From: Gonium pectorale
Lineage: Eukaryota; Chlorophyta; Chlorophyceae; Chlamydomonadales; Volvocaceae
Reading direction: 5' to 3'
Assembly (NCBI GenBank): GCA_001584585.1
Contig: LSYV01000009.1
Coordinates: 572,758-636,757, forward strand
Length of the DNA stretch: 64,000 nt
Shown here: in pieces, positions 39,001 through 50,320 of the stretch
Layout of the letters: each line of letters starts with the position of its first letter
Position numbering within the stretch: the first letter of the stretch is position 1
The notes under the pieces: model-generated
Database searches by the model: none
The model's input: only the letters and a program-made list of their open reading frames with translations
What the model was told of the DNA's origin: nothing
Program-made: the position numbers and the translations under genes

Positions 39001-40950
39001 TCATCACGGTTATACGCCCGACCGCACCCGCAACCCGCAGGCGGCGCATCATGTTTGTGGGCTCCCACTTCGCGGCGCACCAGGAGCGAGTGGACGAGCG
39101 CAACGACAACTACGCCAAGATCGTGAAGCGGTTGCACTTTGACAACACCAGCAAGGCCGCGCAGCGGCAGAAGCTTCAGCAGCAGGCTGCAGCTGGCAGC
39201 GGAGGCGACGCTGCCGGGCGGGAGAACATGGCTCTCGACGGCGCGGTCATCGAAACCGATCTCGACGGCGTCAACGCCGCCGCTGCTGGCGGCGCTGGAG
39301 GCGCAGCCGACTCGGCGGAAGACGACGAGACGGGCCCGGGCATGTCCGAGGCGGAGATGCTTGTGTGGGCGGGCGACTTCAACTACCGGATAAACGGTTT
39401 CTACTCGGATGTGATTTCCTTGGCGTGCGCTGGCGAGTACGCGCGGCTGTACGCGGCCGACCAGTGCAAGGCTGAGATGGAGAAGGGCACCATCTTCCGC
39501 GGTATGCGTGAGCCGCTGCCGCTGGGACACCCTGTCTTCCCGCCCACGTACAAGTACGACAAGAACGAGCCGGCTACGCTTGCCCCTGCGGCGGAGGACG
39601 GCGGCCGGCCGCGCATGTACCTGCCGTACGACTCAAGCGAGAAGCAGCGCGTGCCGGCCTGGACCGACCGCATCTTCTACCGCGGGTCGCGCCCGGGCAG
39701 CCTCGGTGGGTTTAGGATGCAGGCGAATCGGGAAAGGTTGATGGAGGCCCCCCATGCCCTGAGGCCGTGCCTTCAGATTGGAATGAGCCTTGGCCGCGTC
39801 CTTGCGGGGGCATGGGCATCAGCTGGTGCGTTAGCTCCTGACCTTCTTCCTCTCTGTTAAGGAAATGGGCTTCTGCACATTCAACCATGCCGATATCGTA
39901 TTCCATGTGGATGCATGTAGCCCTGGCCAGCTGATTTCGTCTGGCCACGACCCGAACTTTAGCAACGTGCCCTGTTCTCAAGTATGCCTTCCAGTGCTGC
40001 CGCCCCGCTTCCATGCTTTCGTTTTCCCGGCCCGCAGACGTGGCTGAGGAGGAGGTGCAGCTGGCGGTGGCCTCGCCGCATGACTACAACTGCGTCATGG
40101 AGGTGAACGACTCGGACCACAAGCCCGTGTACGCCATGCTGCAGGTGCAGCTGCCAGCGTACAAGCAGGTGCGGAGCGTGAAACAAGGTGGAGTGGTGTG
40201 ATGTGGTGTCGTACTGGTAGCACGGCGAGGCATGCGTGCAGGCGGCCACGTGCGTCCGCAGTACGTGCGTGTAGGATGGTGGAATGCAGGCCAAGGATCC
40301 AAATGGCATGTGGCATGTGCGCCACGGAGGGGCATGTTCATCAAGCTTGCACGCGTTACGACAAGGCAGGGATCCCGATGCTGCGCGTGTCTGCTGCCGA
40401 GCCATTCGGCCACGGACCGCAGCTGTCTTGTAAGATGTTGGCGCTGCCCAACATGCCGTGCTGCCGACCGCAGGACGAGAAGCGGCGCCATAGCCTGGCA
40501 GCAGCCACCTCGGTGTGTCATCCCCCGTACTCGGCGGCGCCGCCACCGCTGCGGCCGGTGCAGAGCTCCACCCCCGCCCTCCACGTGCGACCCAACGGAG
40601 CGGCTGCCGTGGATCTTCGCAACACCAGTGGCTCAGGGTTCATTGTCCACGTGACCGCTGAGAGGCCCCACTACGGGGCGCAGGCGAGCCACGGCGAGCC
40701 CTCGCACGCACCCCTCCCAGGCTGGCTGGAGGTCAGCCCCGCCAGCTTCATGCTCCTGCCGGCGGGGCGAGGCGTCGAGGGCGCGGATGCGGCGCAGAGC
40801 CATGCGCGTGTAATCGTGCGCTCACTGGGCGGGGACGTGACGCGGACGCCGGAGCCGGCGAGGCTGCATTTCAGCCTGCAGCCGCTGTGGGGCATGCCGA
40901 CCCATGTGGGGGCAGTGGGGCCGACGGTCACCGTTTCGCTTGCGCTGTAG
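33078..40950 (+). CDS. Inositol polyphosphate 5-phosphatase with N-terminal WD40-like region (plant FRA3/5PTase12-14-like)
   Basis: Fourteen exons: 33078-33105 (GC donor), 33234-35096, 35293-35366, 35603-35714, 36016-36353, 36544-36711, 36861-37048, 37330-37615, 37975-38124, 38265-38333, 38622-38860, 39041-39705, 40038-40168, 40474-40950 (TAG). They encode about 1,595 residues. Residues 1-560 are Pro/Ala-rich and disordered, with three PPPPY-type motifs at about 393-432. Residues about 610-1020 carry WD40-like blades (SLWTGHKDGRVVRWSVGPG, GELWTGSSAGSVRSW). The catalytic domain spans about 1027-1435, with TWNVNETRP, FVGSHFAAH, the signature WAGDFNYR (about 1280), PAWTDRIFY (about 1375) and NDSDHKPVYA (about 1420). 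The C-terminal about 150 residues look like a beta-sandwich (ASH/MSP-like). The domain order matches plant 5-phosphatases that hydrolyse the 5-phosphate of phosphoinositides or inositol phosphates. Membrane-trafficking or ciliary roles are possible. Confidence 0.9.
35738..35760 (+). repeat. (GGGC)n tract in intron
   Basis: GGGCGGGCGGGCGGGG within the intron after exon 4 of the 5-phosphatase gene. Four consecutive G-runs could form a G-quadruplex. Confidence 0.8.
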
Positions 40951-42095
40951 TAGCTGTAATTGACTGTTTTGGCTATCAAAGTGGTGGCGGAGGGTATGAG
41001 TCAAGACGACTGAATGGCGACTGCAAGACGGGAGGGGTTCCGCTGACGTGCCTAGGCATGCGAGGGCCGAGCACGGCTGACGGGTCAGCCACGAGTGCGT
41101 GCACGGCGCTGTTCCGTGATATGACATGATATGGCGTCATGTAGTCAACGCCGTGAGCCGGTGTCATGATAATGACAAGTTGGGGTGGTCGGCCGTTTCT
41201 GGCCATTGCACTTCCCGCGCGTGCAAAGCGAGAAAGTCTGTACTCTGTAGCTATGTGACAGCGTGTGCGTCTATAGGCGGAGGGGGTTGATCCAAATGCT
41301 GGTGAATGGCTCGTCGTGATGAATGGTTGCAGCGTCGTGGTGCCCCCTGCAAGTGCGGCACCGCGTTCCGGACTGCCAACCGCTGGATGGGGTGCGGGAT
41401 CGGATGGGGAGTATGTCCCTTTTCCCGTTGCCAGGCGACATTTTTGTATGCGGCAGGTGGTGACAGCGGCGAGCTGTGGGAGAAAATACTATGTACCGTT
41501 GCACTGCCGGTAAGGGCTCAGTGTTCAGTTGTGAGGGGTCCAGGTGCAAGATGGTGGATGGACCGAGCATGCCTCTTGCTGCGCCACTGAGCCGGTGTGG
41601 TGGCGAAGCAGAAGATGTGCTGTGGAAAAGGGACATCGCCCTCGAGTCGCGCATTGTGGGGTTCGTGGGGAAGAAAGCGCATCGTCGGGTTCGTGTAGGG
41701 CCGGTTGCCCTCCTGCCTCCGCCGCGCAGTAGCACGTGCATCTCAAGAACTGGTATCGAAGCCGCGAAACCCAGCATCATGACTGAAAAAGGAAAGACGC
41801 TTCTGCTAGCGTTTGTCGGTCACGGACCGCATCACCAAACCACTTCCGGTCATCTCGATGGTGGGCAGTGACGGTGGCGAGGGACGTCCCCGTTGAAAGT
41901 GGATATTGTTGCACCAGCCATGGTGCGATTGGAGCGCTGTGCTACAGGCCTATGTGACCAATACGGCACTCGTGATTATTGAGGCGGTACAAATGGCCAT
42001 GACGCTTCACATAAGTCTTCTGCACATCAAATTGCGGGCCTAAAGGCGTCCCCATCAGCGCCCCATTAGGTCCTTTCAACAACCTCTCAATCAGA
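40951..42095. other. Intergenic region between 5-phosphatase and cytochrome c genes
   Basis: No coding exon with consistent splice phases was found. A TGTAA at 40955-40959 lies only 4 nt past the 5-phosphatase stop, too close to be a convincing poly(A) signal. The last few hundred bases should contain the cytochrome c promoter and 5' UTR. Confidence 0.5.
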
Positions 42096-42668
42096 ATGGC
42101 CACCTTCGCTGACGCGCCGCCCGGCAACCTGGCCAACGGAGAGAAAATCTTCAAGACCAAGTGCGCTCAGTGCCACGTCGCGGAGAAGGGCGGCGGCCAC
42201 AAGCAGGTGCGGCGCCCTGATTGATTGCTTCTTGGGCTCTCCCCAAGGGGCGCCGAGTTGTGCTCAAGCGCCATTACCTTTATCATCTCTGCAGGGCCCC
42301 AACCTGGGCGGTCTCTTCGGTCGCATCTCCGGGACTGCCGCGGGCTTTGCGTACTCGAAGGCCAACAAGGAGATGGCCGTTGAGTGGAACGAGTCGTCGC
42401 TCTACGAGTACCTCTTGAACCCCAAGAAGTGAGCGCCTGGGTTCTTGAAACGTGGTCGTGGTGATTGCCCGTCAGCGGTTGTAGGTAGCGTGAGGACTCC
42501 TGCATCGCGGTTAGCGCGCTTCCGAAGACCCTAGGTGTGCATATCTGATTTGCGCTGCTGTGCATCGCATGCAGGTACATGCCCGGGAACAAGATGGTCT
42601 TCGCGGGGCTGAAGAAGCCGGAGGACCGTGCGGACCTCATCGCCTACCTCAAGCAGGCAACGGCCTAA
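42096..42668 (+). CDS. CYC: Mitochondrial cytochrome c
   Basis: Exons 42096-42206, 42295-42428 and 42575-42668 (TAA) encode 112 residues, the expected algal length. The haem-binding CAQCH motif (Cys23, Cys26, His27) and the axial Met89 in GNKMVFAG are present. Further family landmarks are [27 protein letters not shown] and the C-terminal helix [12 protein letters not shown]. The protein carries electrons from complex III to complex IV in the intermembrane space; it has no cleaved presequence, as usual for cytochrome c. The intron between exons 2 and 3 splits the Lys codon before YMPG. It is convergent with FLA8. The symbol follows the family name; I cannot tell which paralogue number applies. 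Confidence 0.98.
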
Positions 42669-43005
42669 GTCGGAGCTTGTGCGTGGATGGCCTATTACCG
42701 ATTCATTTACATGAACTGAGAGCATGGAGTGTGTGTGCGGCGTCGGGGTGTGGACGGGTTTCGTCTGCCTTTGTTTGCACAGGCCACGGATTTGTGCGGC
42801 ATCGGGGATTGTTTTCCAGGCATAGCGCTTCTTCCATTTACTGCCTGCGAGTGTCTTCGCAAGCCCCGATAGACGGCCTCTTATTAGGTGTGGGCACTGA
42901 CGGCCATGATGTACCCACAATGGCGATCACGTGCTCCGGGCCTGGGCGACCCATGACCATGCGACCATGCGTACGCTCTCACGGAGGCGATGCGACGAGG
43001 TGACA

Positions 43006-43010
43006 TGTAA
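43006..43010 (+). terminator. Putative poly(A) signal TGTAA of cytochrome c gene
   Basis: First plus-strand TGTAA after the stop, giving a 3' UTR of about 350 nt. Confidence 0.6.
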
Positions 43011-43394
43011 TAATCTTACAGCAATGATTCCTGATGACCTCCAAAGCTCTTCTTGGACTGCGACGAACTCGCGCGCACCCACGGTCGCACCAGGTCGATC
43101 CACGCACCATCTATGCGATGCTGGCACACATCATGGATGTTCTTACACGCAATTCCGGCAGTGGCGGGCGCCGACGTGTGCGAGGCACTGGCAACTCGGG
43201 CTAAAGGTGTGCCAGCCCGTAGCAGTGCTTAAATACGGGTGACGTATTCCAGTGTGGTTTGCATAGAGGCAGCTGCCAGCAGGCCTATCAGACTGTTGAC
43301 CTGGGGCAGGCTGAGCACTTTGGATTTAAGGCAGTCTGCTGTACAGGACCATCGTTGGGATGAACCACGGAATATGGACATCCTCGAGTGCAAA

Positions 43395-43399
43395 TTACA
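43395..43399 (-). terminator. Putative poly(A) signal (minus-strand TGTAA) of FLA8
   Basis: TTACA on the plus strand, about 320 nt past the FLA8 stop. A second one at 43016-43020 would extend the FLA8 transcript to the cytochrome c poly(A) signal at 43006. Confidence 0.45.
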
Positions 43400-43717
43400 T
43401 GGCCGCGAAGCAACCAGTGGAGGGTGCACGGGCCTCCCGAACTCCTGCTTCGGGCTCACGACATGGCCCGATCTGACGCAAGCAGCTATGTACACTAACA
43501 TGCGCGCCAGCATGCGCTCACGTACGCGCGCGCCCCGTACGAGTATACTTTACCCCGCCTGCTCGGCGGAGCGAACGGATTAGTTATTCGTAATCCCACA
43601 ACGAGTGGGATCCCATCTTCCATGTTCATTGCTGTACATGGTGCCTTCGCACCTTCGGACCTCGCACACAGGCACCCCGGACGCATGCACACAGTAAGTG
43701 CCTGCCGCGAAAATACA

Positions 43718-46700
43718 TCACTTCTTTGTGCCCTTCCGGGCGGACGCCGGCCGCTTCTTCGCCGACTCCGGGCGCTGCGCCACGTTGGCCGTGACCTCCC
43801 CGAGGTGCACGTTTTGCTCCGAGCCCACGAAGATGAGCTCTCCGTCCTCGGCGAAGGCCGCGTTGATGGCAGCCTGCGGTGCAACGAGGATGATACTTGC
43901 TGTCAGGTGAAAGGCGTAACCCCGCTCTAACATGATGGCATTGCACGAACACGAGATTTGCAGCGTTTCCATTTTACAATGTCATGAGTTATGCTCGGGA
44001 AAACTTCATTCTACGCCCTTGCTAACCAAAATTCAGTGCCGGTACGGGACCGATCCCCGCACGTTAGATGGTACAACGGGCGCTTGTCCCAGAAATCGCG
44101 CCTACATGCGCTATTCGACCCACCTGCACGCGCGGGTCCACGCCTGGCCCCTCGTAATCGTACGTGGTGCGCTCCGGCAGGTCCAGCTCCAGGTTGAGGA
44201 TGTTCTCCGACTTGAAGCGCGGGTTCATGTCGCCCATCGCGTTTGCGAGCTTTGCGAAATCCGACGTGGGCCGGCGCTGTCCCGATGCCGACACCGGCCG
44301 CCGCGAGTTGCCAGCGGCGGACTCGCGCTTCCCAATGTCGCTTAGCCGCTCCAGCACCCACACCTCCCGCTCATCGTCCCAGTGCGCGCGCTTCATCACC
44401 TGTTTGGAGGATGAAGGTTCGGTTGGCGCGAGAGGAACAGTCGCTACAGTACACTAGGCGAGCCGTTTGGTCCCACAGACCGCGGCCGTATGGACCCACA
44501 ACTTGCTACGTACTGTCATACATGTGTGGTCCACACAATTAGTAACTTGGGCTACAGGTAGTTCATAACCAAGCGCCAACGTTCCAGGTATCCCATTCCC
44601 CGCTGCCCTACCTTCTGCACCTCCTCTGGAGGGATGAACGCTTCAATTACCATGTCTTTTAGCTGCATCTGGTCCTGCAGCATGCGGATGCTCTCCAGCA
44701 GGTCCTCCTGCATGGACCAACATTACAGTACCGGTAAACCAACAGCACAGCGAGGAGTGGTGAGGCCGCCAAGGTTATGCGTTGTACTCATGAGAGCAGC
44801 GTCGCGGTGCGGCGGCTCCCTACGACACTGGCTTGGTCGGGCGGCTACCCCTGGCATATTACCAGGCATAGCGCTCTGGCGCTGTGCACCCACACAGCAT
44901 GCACTGATTGTACAGCCGGCAACACACCTTTTCCCGCTGGAACTCCTTGTACATGTCCTCCACCTCCGCGTTGACCTCCTGGAACTTCTTCCACAGCTTC
45001 TTGAGCTTCTTTGTCTTCTGCTCCGCCTCGTCCGCCTTGTCCTTGTACTTCTCCTCCGCGGCCAGCTGCGCCTCCTCCATCGCTGCGATCTTGGCGCGGC
45101 GACCCTCCTCCTCCTTGCGCCTACAGGCCGGACAATGACCGGGTGGTAACGCACGGCAAACACCGCACGGCGATACGAGACATTTCCGGGTTTGGAGCAA
45201 GGTAATCAACAGTAGTCGATGCGCCCGGGCGGAAACTCGGGTATAGAAAATTTTTCTGGTTTAGTGCCTGTCGAGTGCCGTAACATGGCTACCCATCAAA
45301 GCGACCGCCCAAGCGCACTTTTTCTCCAGGTCTGCCTCCTTCTTCTTCAGCTCCTCCTCCTTCTTCTTGGTCACTTCTGCCAGGCCACCCGCAGCGTCGC
45401 CCTTGAGAATCTTCGACTCCATGGCCTTCAGTTTCTTGGCAAGGGCCTCCTTCTCCGCACGGATCTGGAATGCACACAAGACATCCGCTTACCGCGTGAC
45501 GAAGATCAGAACCCACATGCATGGGCTGTGCCATGCAGCACGCACGTGCCATCGTCACGAAGGTCGAGGTTGCCTTGCATTCTCACAAGGGTGGGGACAA
45601 AGGCACACGCATGTCTTACGACGGGGTGCCTACTGTGGGCCATACTGTGGCCCTCCTGCGCCCTCCTGCCCTGCACACAGTACCTGCTCGGCGTCTTGGG
45701 TCTTCTTCTGCATCTCCTCCTTGATCTTCTGCTGTTTGCGCTGCATCTTGGCGGCCTCCTCCTCCGCCTTCTTCTTCTCCTCCTCCAACCGGGCCGCCTC
45801 CGCCTTTGCCTTGGCCGCCGCCTCTTCCTTAACCTGAAGCCACCAACGCGGAACATTAAGCTTCAGCCGCCTGTCACCCTTGGGGCACTGGGCAGTAGGC
45901 ACGTACCGCAACTACCAGTCACGCGAACCGGCAGTGCAGATCATACGGTCGCAATAGTTTTGCGCAATCAGCCATACCTTCTTGAGCTGCTCGTCGTTGA
46001 GCGCCGCTGCCTGCTTGGCCGACAGTTCAGCCTTCATCTGCTCCTCCATGTCGCGGCGCATCTGCTCCAAGAACGCCGCGTCGAGCGCCTTGGGCACCGT
46101 GATCACCTTCTCAACGATCACCTCGCCCGCGGGCCCGCCAGGCGCACCTGGCACGGCATCGGGCAGCGCACCGCCCTCCGCCTGCAGCAAGGAAAGGGTC
46201 AGCAGGAAACGGGGACCAGCAGTCCAGTCAGGAGGTGCCACGCGCCCAGCTGGCAAGTTGATCTAAAGGCTTGCATCACACACAGCGGGCGCCACAGGTG
46301 ATATACATAGCCACCTTGTTTCGTACTATCAAAGAAAACGTCTTGCATGTTGCCCATTTCCCAGGTACTCGTACCCCCACTCCGCCCACGGCACAGCTAA
46401 CCCACCTCAAGCATCGCCTTGAGCCGGGCAATTTCCTCCTGGAACTCGCGCAGCATGGCGTCCTTCGGATCCTCGTTAACTTTGGGCTACAGGGCAATAT
46501 CACAGATGGAATCGTATTCGAGGCATGGAATTTTCATTTTCTGGCAGGTTGTGGAGGCTGGACTTCGTCATGAAGCACCACATTCGTGGAACCTACCAGT
46601 ATGCCGCCGGGACAGACGGCAAGTAGCAGGAAACAGAGTGCGTGTCCCCGTCCGAAATGGTCATCTTCAGCGAGATCAGTCCCACAGAGCACCGAACAGG

Positions 46701-48598
46701 CTCTAACCCCTGTGTCCGAACCTTGTTCTTGATGTTCTTGGCGCGGTTGGCATAGCGCAGCGTGGACAGGGTCTCGTCGTAGTTCCAGTCCGCGGGGCCC
46801 ATGTTGGCGCACATGGTCGTCTTCGTGTTGCCGCCCAGAGAGTCTTGGAGCAGGCGGGTCAGCTTCGAGTCACGGTACGGCACGTGCCCTGAGCAACGTG
46901 GGCATCCGGCAGGAGCATCACGGTAAATACGCCACATGGCAGAATTCCACTAAACCGCTTCTTGAAATCAGGGTGCTCGGCCACTCGTTAGACCCACTTC
47001 ACCGCATCAACCCCGAACAACTTTGGGACGCCTACCGCTCTTGCCGTCCACCAGCGCCGAGATGACGTTGCCCAGAGCTGATAGGGACAGGTTAATCTTG
47101 GTGGCCTCCTTCAGGCGGTCGCCCGTGGCGCCCGTCTTGGACTGCCGCTCGCTACCGGCCAGATCCACCAGGTTCAGCTTGCCCACGCGGATGTGGCCCT
47201 CGGGCTGTGTGGCAAACACAGACGAAGCCGCAGCTCACCTTTTACCGTTAAAACGAACGAGCATGCAGTCCACACGCTACGGCAACAGTGGCACGCTTCA
47301 GTGCTTTCCGCCCGAAGTAACCTTTGTGAGGGCCGACGGGGCAGCGGCCAACAGGTGCTCTGGACACAGTTGACGCGGTTCCATGTGTCCTGAACCAAAT
47401 CTGGATCCGAACAGTGGCGCCATGCAGGCGTAGCGCGCTATCGGCACCCGTACGGCCGTGCCCAAACGCAACTTACCGCTGCCTGAGTCATCTCAATGGA
47501 TTCGATGGTGATGGTGAAGATTGAATGCGAGCGCGAGGAGTCCTGGTTCATGAGCGTGGCGCCCACAGAGCGGTTCTTCTTGCCCACCTGTCGAAGGAGA
47601 AAGGACGCATGGGCAGGGGCCAAGTCAGGTTGGTGCAGCTCAGAGCCGACCCCCTCCTTGGCTGGCTGAAGACGAACGGCCGCGCTGCTTTTGGACTTCA
47701 GCACACTGCCCAGCGTACAGACGCAGAGTGCGGCTGCCGGCACCATGTCTTGCCGTCATTATACGTCTATAGTTGAGCCCAAGGTTGGCATCGCTGTGAT
47801 CATAAAACAGCACCCGAATCTCGTTCCCTCCTGCACTTAATCTGAACTTTGCATGGGCTCTGTGCCGTACGACATCAGAACAAAGCGGCAGGACGAGAGG
47901 GCCAACACCTCCTGTGCTGGTGGCATGCATTCCCATAGGTACCTGACCCATGCGCAATTCCGATCAGACCTCAGCGGACTCTTCTGGTGCACGCCCTTCC
48001 CAAGCGTGCGCAACGCGGGCCGTACGGCAGCCCGCACCTCCAACACGTTCTTCAGCTCAGGCACGCCCTTGACGACAAAGGCGTTCAGGCCCTTCACATA
48101 TACGCCGGAGTCCTTGTGCTCCTTCAACTCCAGCTTGTTCTTGGGATCCTTGGAGAGGAGGTCCCGCACTTCCTCGTTGTAAATCTCCAGGTAGGAGGCA
48201 CGAACCATCCACTGTTTCCCCTGGCTGGAGTTCACGATCTCGATGACGTGGTCGAAGCAGTTGGGAATGATACCCTGCAGCTCCGGCGTGGGCGCCCCCT
48301 CCATGGTGTGAGTTTTACCCGTGCCCGTCTGCCCGTAGGCAAATATAGTGCCGTTGAATCCGTCTGCCACACTATTGACGATTGGACGCGCCACGACATC
48401 ATACACCTCTCGCTGGGTGACGTTCCAGTCGAACGCATTGTCGAAGGTGAATGTTTTCGGTGGCTCGTCGTTGCTGGGATTGTGGAGCGTGACTTGACCA
48501 ATCTTGTTGTCGACTTCAACGATGGTAGCGCGGTTATCCGCCTTCTCCTTGCTGTTCAGAGGGCGACATCTCACAGCGACCTTCACGCACTCCCCCAT
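43718..48598 (-). CDS. FLA8: Kinesin-II motor subunit FLA8 (KIF3B-like), anterograde intraflagellar transport
   Basis: Twelve exons in transcript order: 48598-48038, 47587-47477, 47204-47036, 46888-46722, 46486-46406, 46181-45978, 45833-45684, 45464-45319, 45120-44928, 44707-44612, 44399-44124, 43873-43718 (TGA). They encode about 769 residues, close to the length expected for FLA8. The N-terminal motor opens [14 protein letters not shown] and has the P-loop GQTGTGKT (89-96), switch I NQDSSRSH, switch II DLAGSE and the [19 protein letters not shown] microtubule-binding segment. A neck and Lys/Glu-rich coiled coil follow (about 360-640), then a globular basic tail. As a heterotrimeric kinesin-2 subunit it should pair with the FLA10 motor and KAP to move IFT trains along the axoneme. 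The N-terminal wording and the short NKI/TLHN region fit FLA8 rather than FLA10. Confidence 0.93.
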
Positions 48599-48755
48599 TT
48601 CCCAGCAGCCGCTGAATACAGAGTGGTAGCAAGGATCAAAGGCACGGGATCTATTCGCGTCTGCTCGTGGTCAGGCAAGAGGCTATATACTTGTCGCAGG
48701 AGTAGCGCAGGGTTGAGAGCAACAACACTAAAATATAACTAACGTTTCGCGAACA

Positions 48756-48884
48756 ATGCTCGCCAAAGGCAAAGACAAGCGCATTGCCGCGTCCCTGTCG
48801 TACGGCACGGGTCTGGACGTGTTTGGAGGGCACAATACCCTTCCCCCCAACCCATTCGACATGGTCAAGGCCAAAAGGACCTGA
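48756..48884 (+). CDS. Short ORF of 42 codons, function unknown
   Basis: ATG to TGA, starting MLAKGKDKRIAASLSYGTGL. It begins 158 bp from the divergent FLA8 start codon, a position where a partner gene could begin. There is no good GT donor inside it, no recognised homologue, and no clear following exon. It is listed because it has coding-like composition; it may be spurious. Confidence 0.2.
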   Translation: MLAKGKDKRIAASLSYGTGLDVFGGHNTLPPNPFDMVKAKRT

Positions 48885-49589
48885 AATACGGTATAACACA
48901 GGGCCTAAGAGTGGGGGCGCGGTGGAGCCAGAGTTCTTGCTGGTGAGGGCCCGTCTTGAGGGCCCGTCTGTTCGTCTCCCTCACCCGCCATGCCCTGTAC
49001 TCTGCGCCCTGCTGGAAAAATCGCAACCCCGGGTGTGTACGACCGTACATGTTGCCTTCCCTGTTTCCGTTTCCGTTTTCGCTGGTACTGGCGCAACACG
49101 GTTGGAGGCTGGCCACAGAACTTGAGGCTGGCCTTAAGACCGGCAACACTGCGGTCCGGGACTGTGACACCTACTGGGAATCAGCGTTGGGTGCGTGGCA
49201 AGGCAGGCCTAGAAAAGCCCCAAAAGCCAGACTGAATTCAGACCTGCCTGCATTGCCGCTTTGCTGTGTACCCAGGCGCCTTGCCGGAAACGTCGCGCCT
49301 TCGGGTGTATACGGCCGTTGAGACCCGCTCCCTCTTCGTTTGCAGTTCTTTCATTTTCGTCCCCCGCCCGTCCTACTAGTAACATCGCGCCTTCGGGTGT
49401 GGACGTACACAGAGGTTGCTCTATGTTACTTTGCAGTTCCTTTCGTGCTTTCGTGCCATGACTTGGAGAGCGCCAGAAGAAGGGTATTGCGCCCGCTATG
49501 CTGACGGCATGGTCAGCCCCAGTTCCACATTGAAGGGGCTGACCGTGTAAACACGCCATAGCAGCTGCTTTCGCCGTGCAAGACACAGC

Positions 49590-49690
49590 AAGTTGCGGGC
49601 TGGCGGGCTGGATGCCCGCGGGTCGTGTAACCACTGCTGGCCGCCGATGGACTGCTGGCAACGTCATCAACAGCGCTCAGCAGGCCTCCG
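49590..49690 (+). repeat. Diverged module, copy 1
   Basis: Resembles 49818-49918: both have GGCGGGCTGG, a GTAACC core (CGTGTAACCACTG vs CTAGTAACCGCTG) and a GCTCAGCAGG/GCTCAACCTGG end. In one plus frame both encode AGW...VT...RR...N..AQ. Confidence 0.5.
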
Positions 49691-49817
49691 CACACATTTT
49701 GTGCAAGGTAGCTGGGTGTGCTTTGGTCTGCTTCTGCATGCCGCCATGTCTACATGCCCCTGACCGCTGCCGGCCACATCGCCTCCTGACTCCGTGTTTT
49801 CTTTCGTCATTCCAGGT

Positions 49818-49918
49818 CTGTATTCAGCCGAGTGGGCGGGCTGGGCGCACGACGGTCTAGTAACCGCTGAGCGCCGTCGGACCGGTGACCGCGACCACAA
49901 CAACACCGCAGCTCAACC
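49818..49918 (+). repeat. Diverged module, copy 2
   Basis: Second copy of the module at 49590-49690, 228 bp downstream. It is preceded by a splice-acceptor-like TTTCGTCATTCCAG. Confidence 0.5.
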
Positions 49919-50077
49919 TGGACAAGTAACGGTTCACCAGGTGAAGTTCTACAAACCGGGTAAGAAAAAAGAGAAACCTGCATAGAAAGAGGGAGGTAAG
50001 CTGGTTGGCCGGTCTTTTTGGGGGCGGGACGAACGTCACATGTCTTGCTCTGTACCCGCCCGCCCTATTGGAAGCGT

Positions 50078-50093
50078 CACGCCTTCGGGCGTG
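50078..50093 (+). repeat. Best hairpin of the dispersed element (plus copy)
   Basis: CACGCC-TTCG-GGCGTG: a perfect 6-bp stem with a C(UUCG)G tetraloop if transcribed. Related weaker versions lie at 49294-49309 and 49386-49401, with G-U wobbles. Confidence 0.85.
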
Positions 50094-50304
50094 TATGGCC
50101 GTAGAGGCGAGCTCCCTCTTTCTGTGCAGGTCTCTCTCTCGTTTTGTCGCTGCACACCGCTATGCCGGGTGCCACTGCAGGCAACGGGAAGCGTGGCACC
50201 ACCGCCTGCCGCACATGTCGGGACCGCGCCCCAACCATACGGCAGCGTGCTTACCAAAAACTTTGTGTAGAAGCCGAAACAGGGAGGCTACCTCTACGGT
50301 CATA

Positions 50305-50320
50305 CACACCCGAAGGTGTG
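50305..50320 (-). repeat. Hairpin of the dispersed element (inverted copy)
   Basis: Minus strand reads CACACC-TTCG-GGTGTG. It has the same stem length and loop as 50078-50093, but one G-C pair is replaced by A-T, a compensatory change. Confidence 0.85.

Larger units (their letters stand above)
42669..43717. other. Convergent 3'-UTR / intergenic region, cytochrome c and FLA8
   Basis: About 1.05 kb holding both 3' UTRs. Nothing else is recognised. Open frames are short and lack splice-phase support. Confidence 0.6.

Noticed and set aside
48961..50010. Pyrimidine-tract plus GCAG motifs read as a multi-exon gene
   Set aside because: They occur in both orientations as parts of a repeated element and do not join any consistent reading frame.
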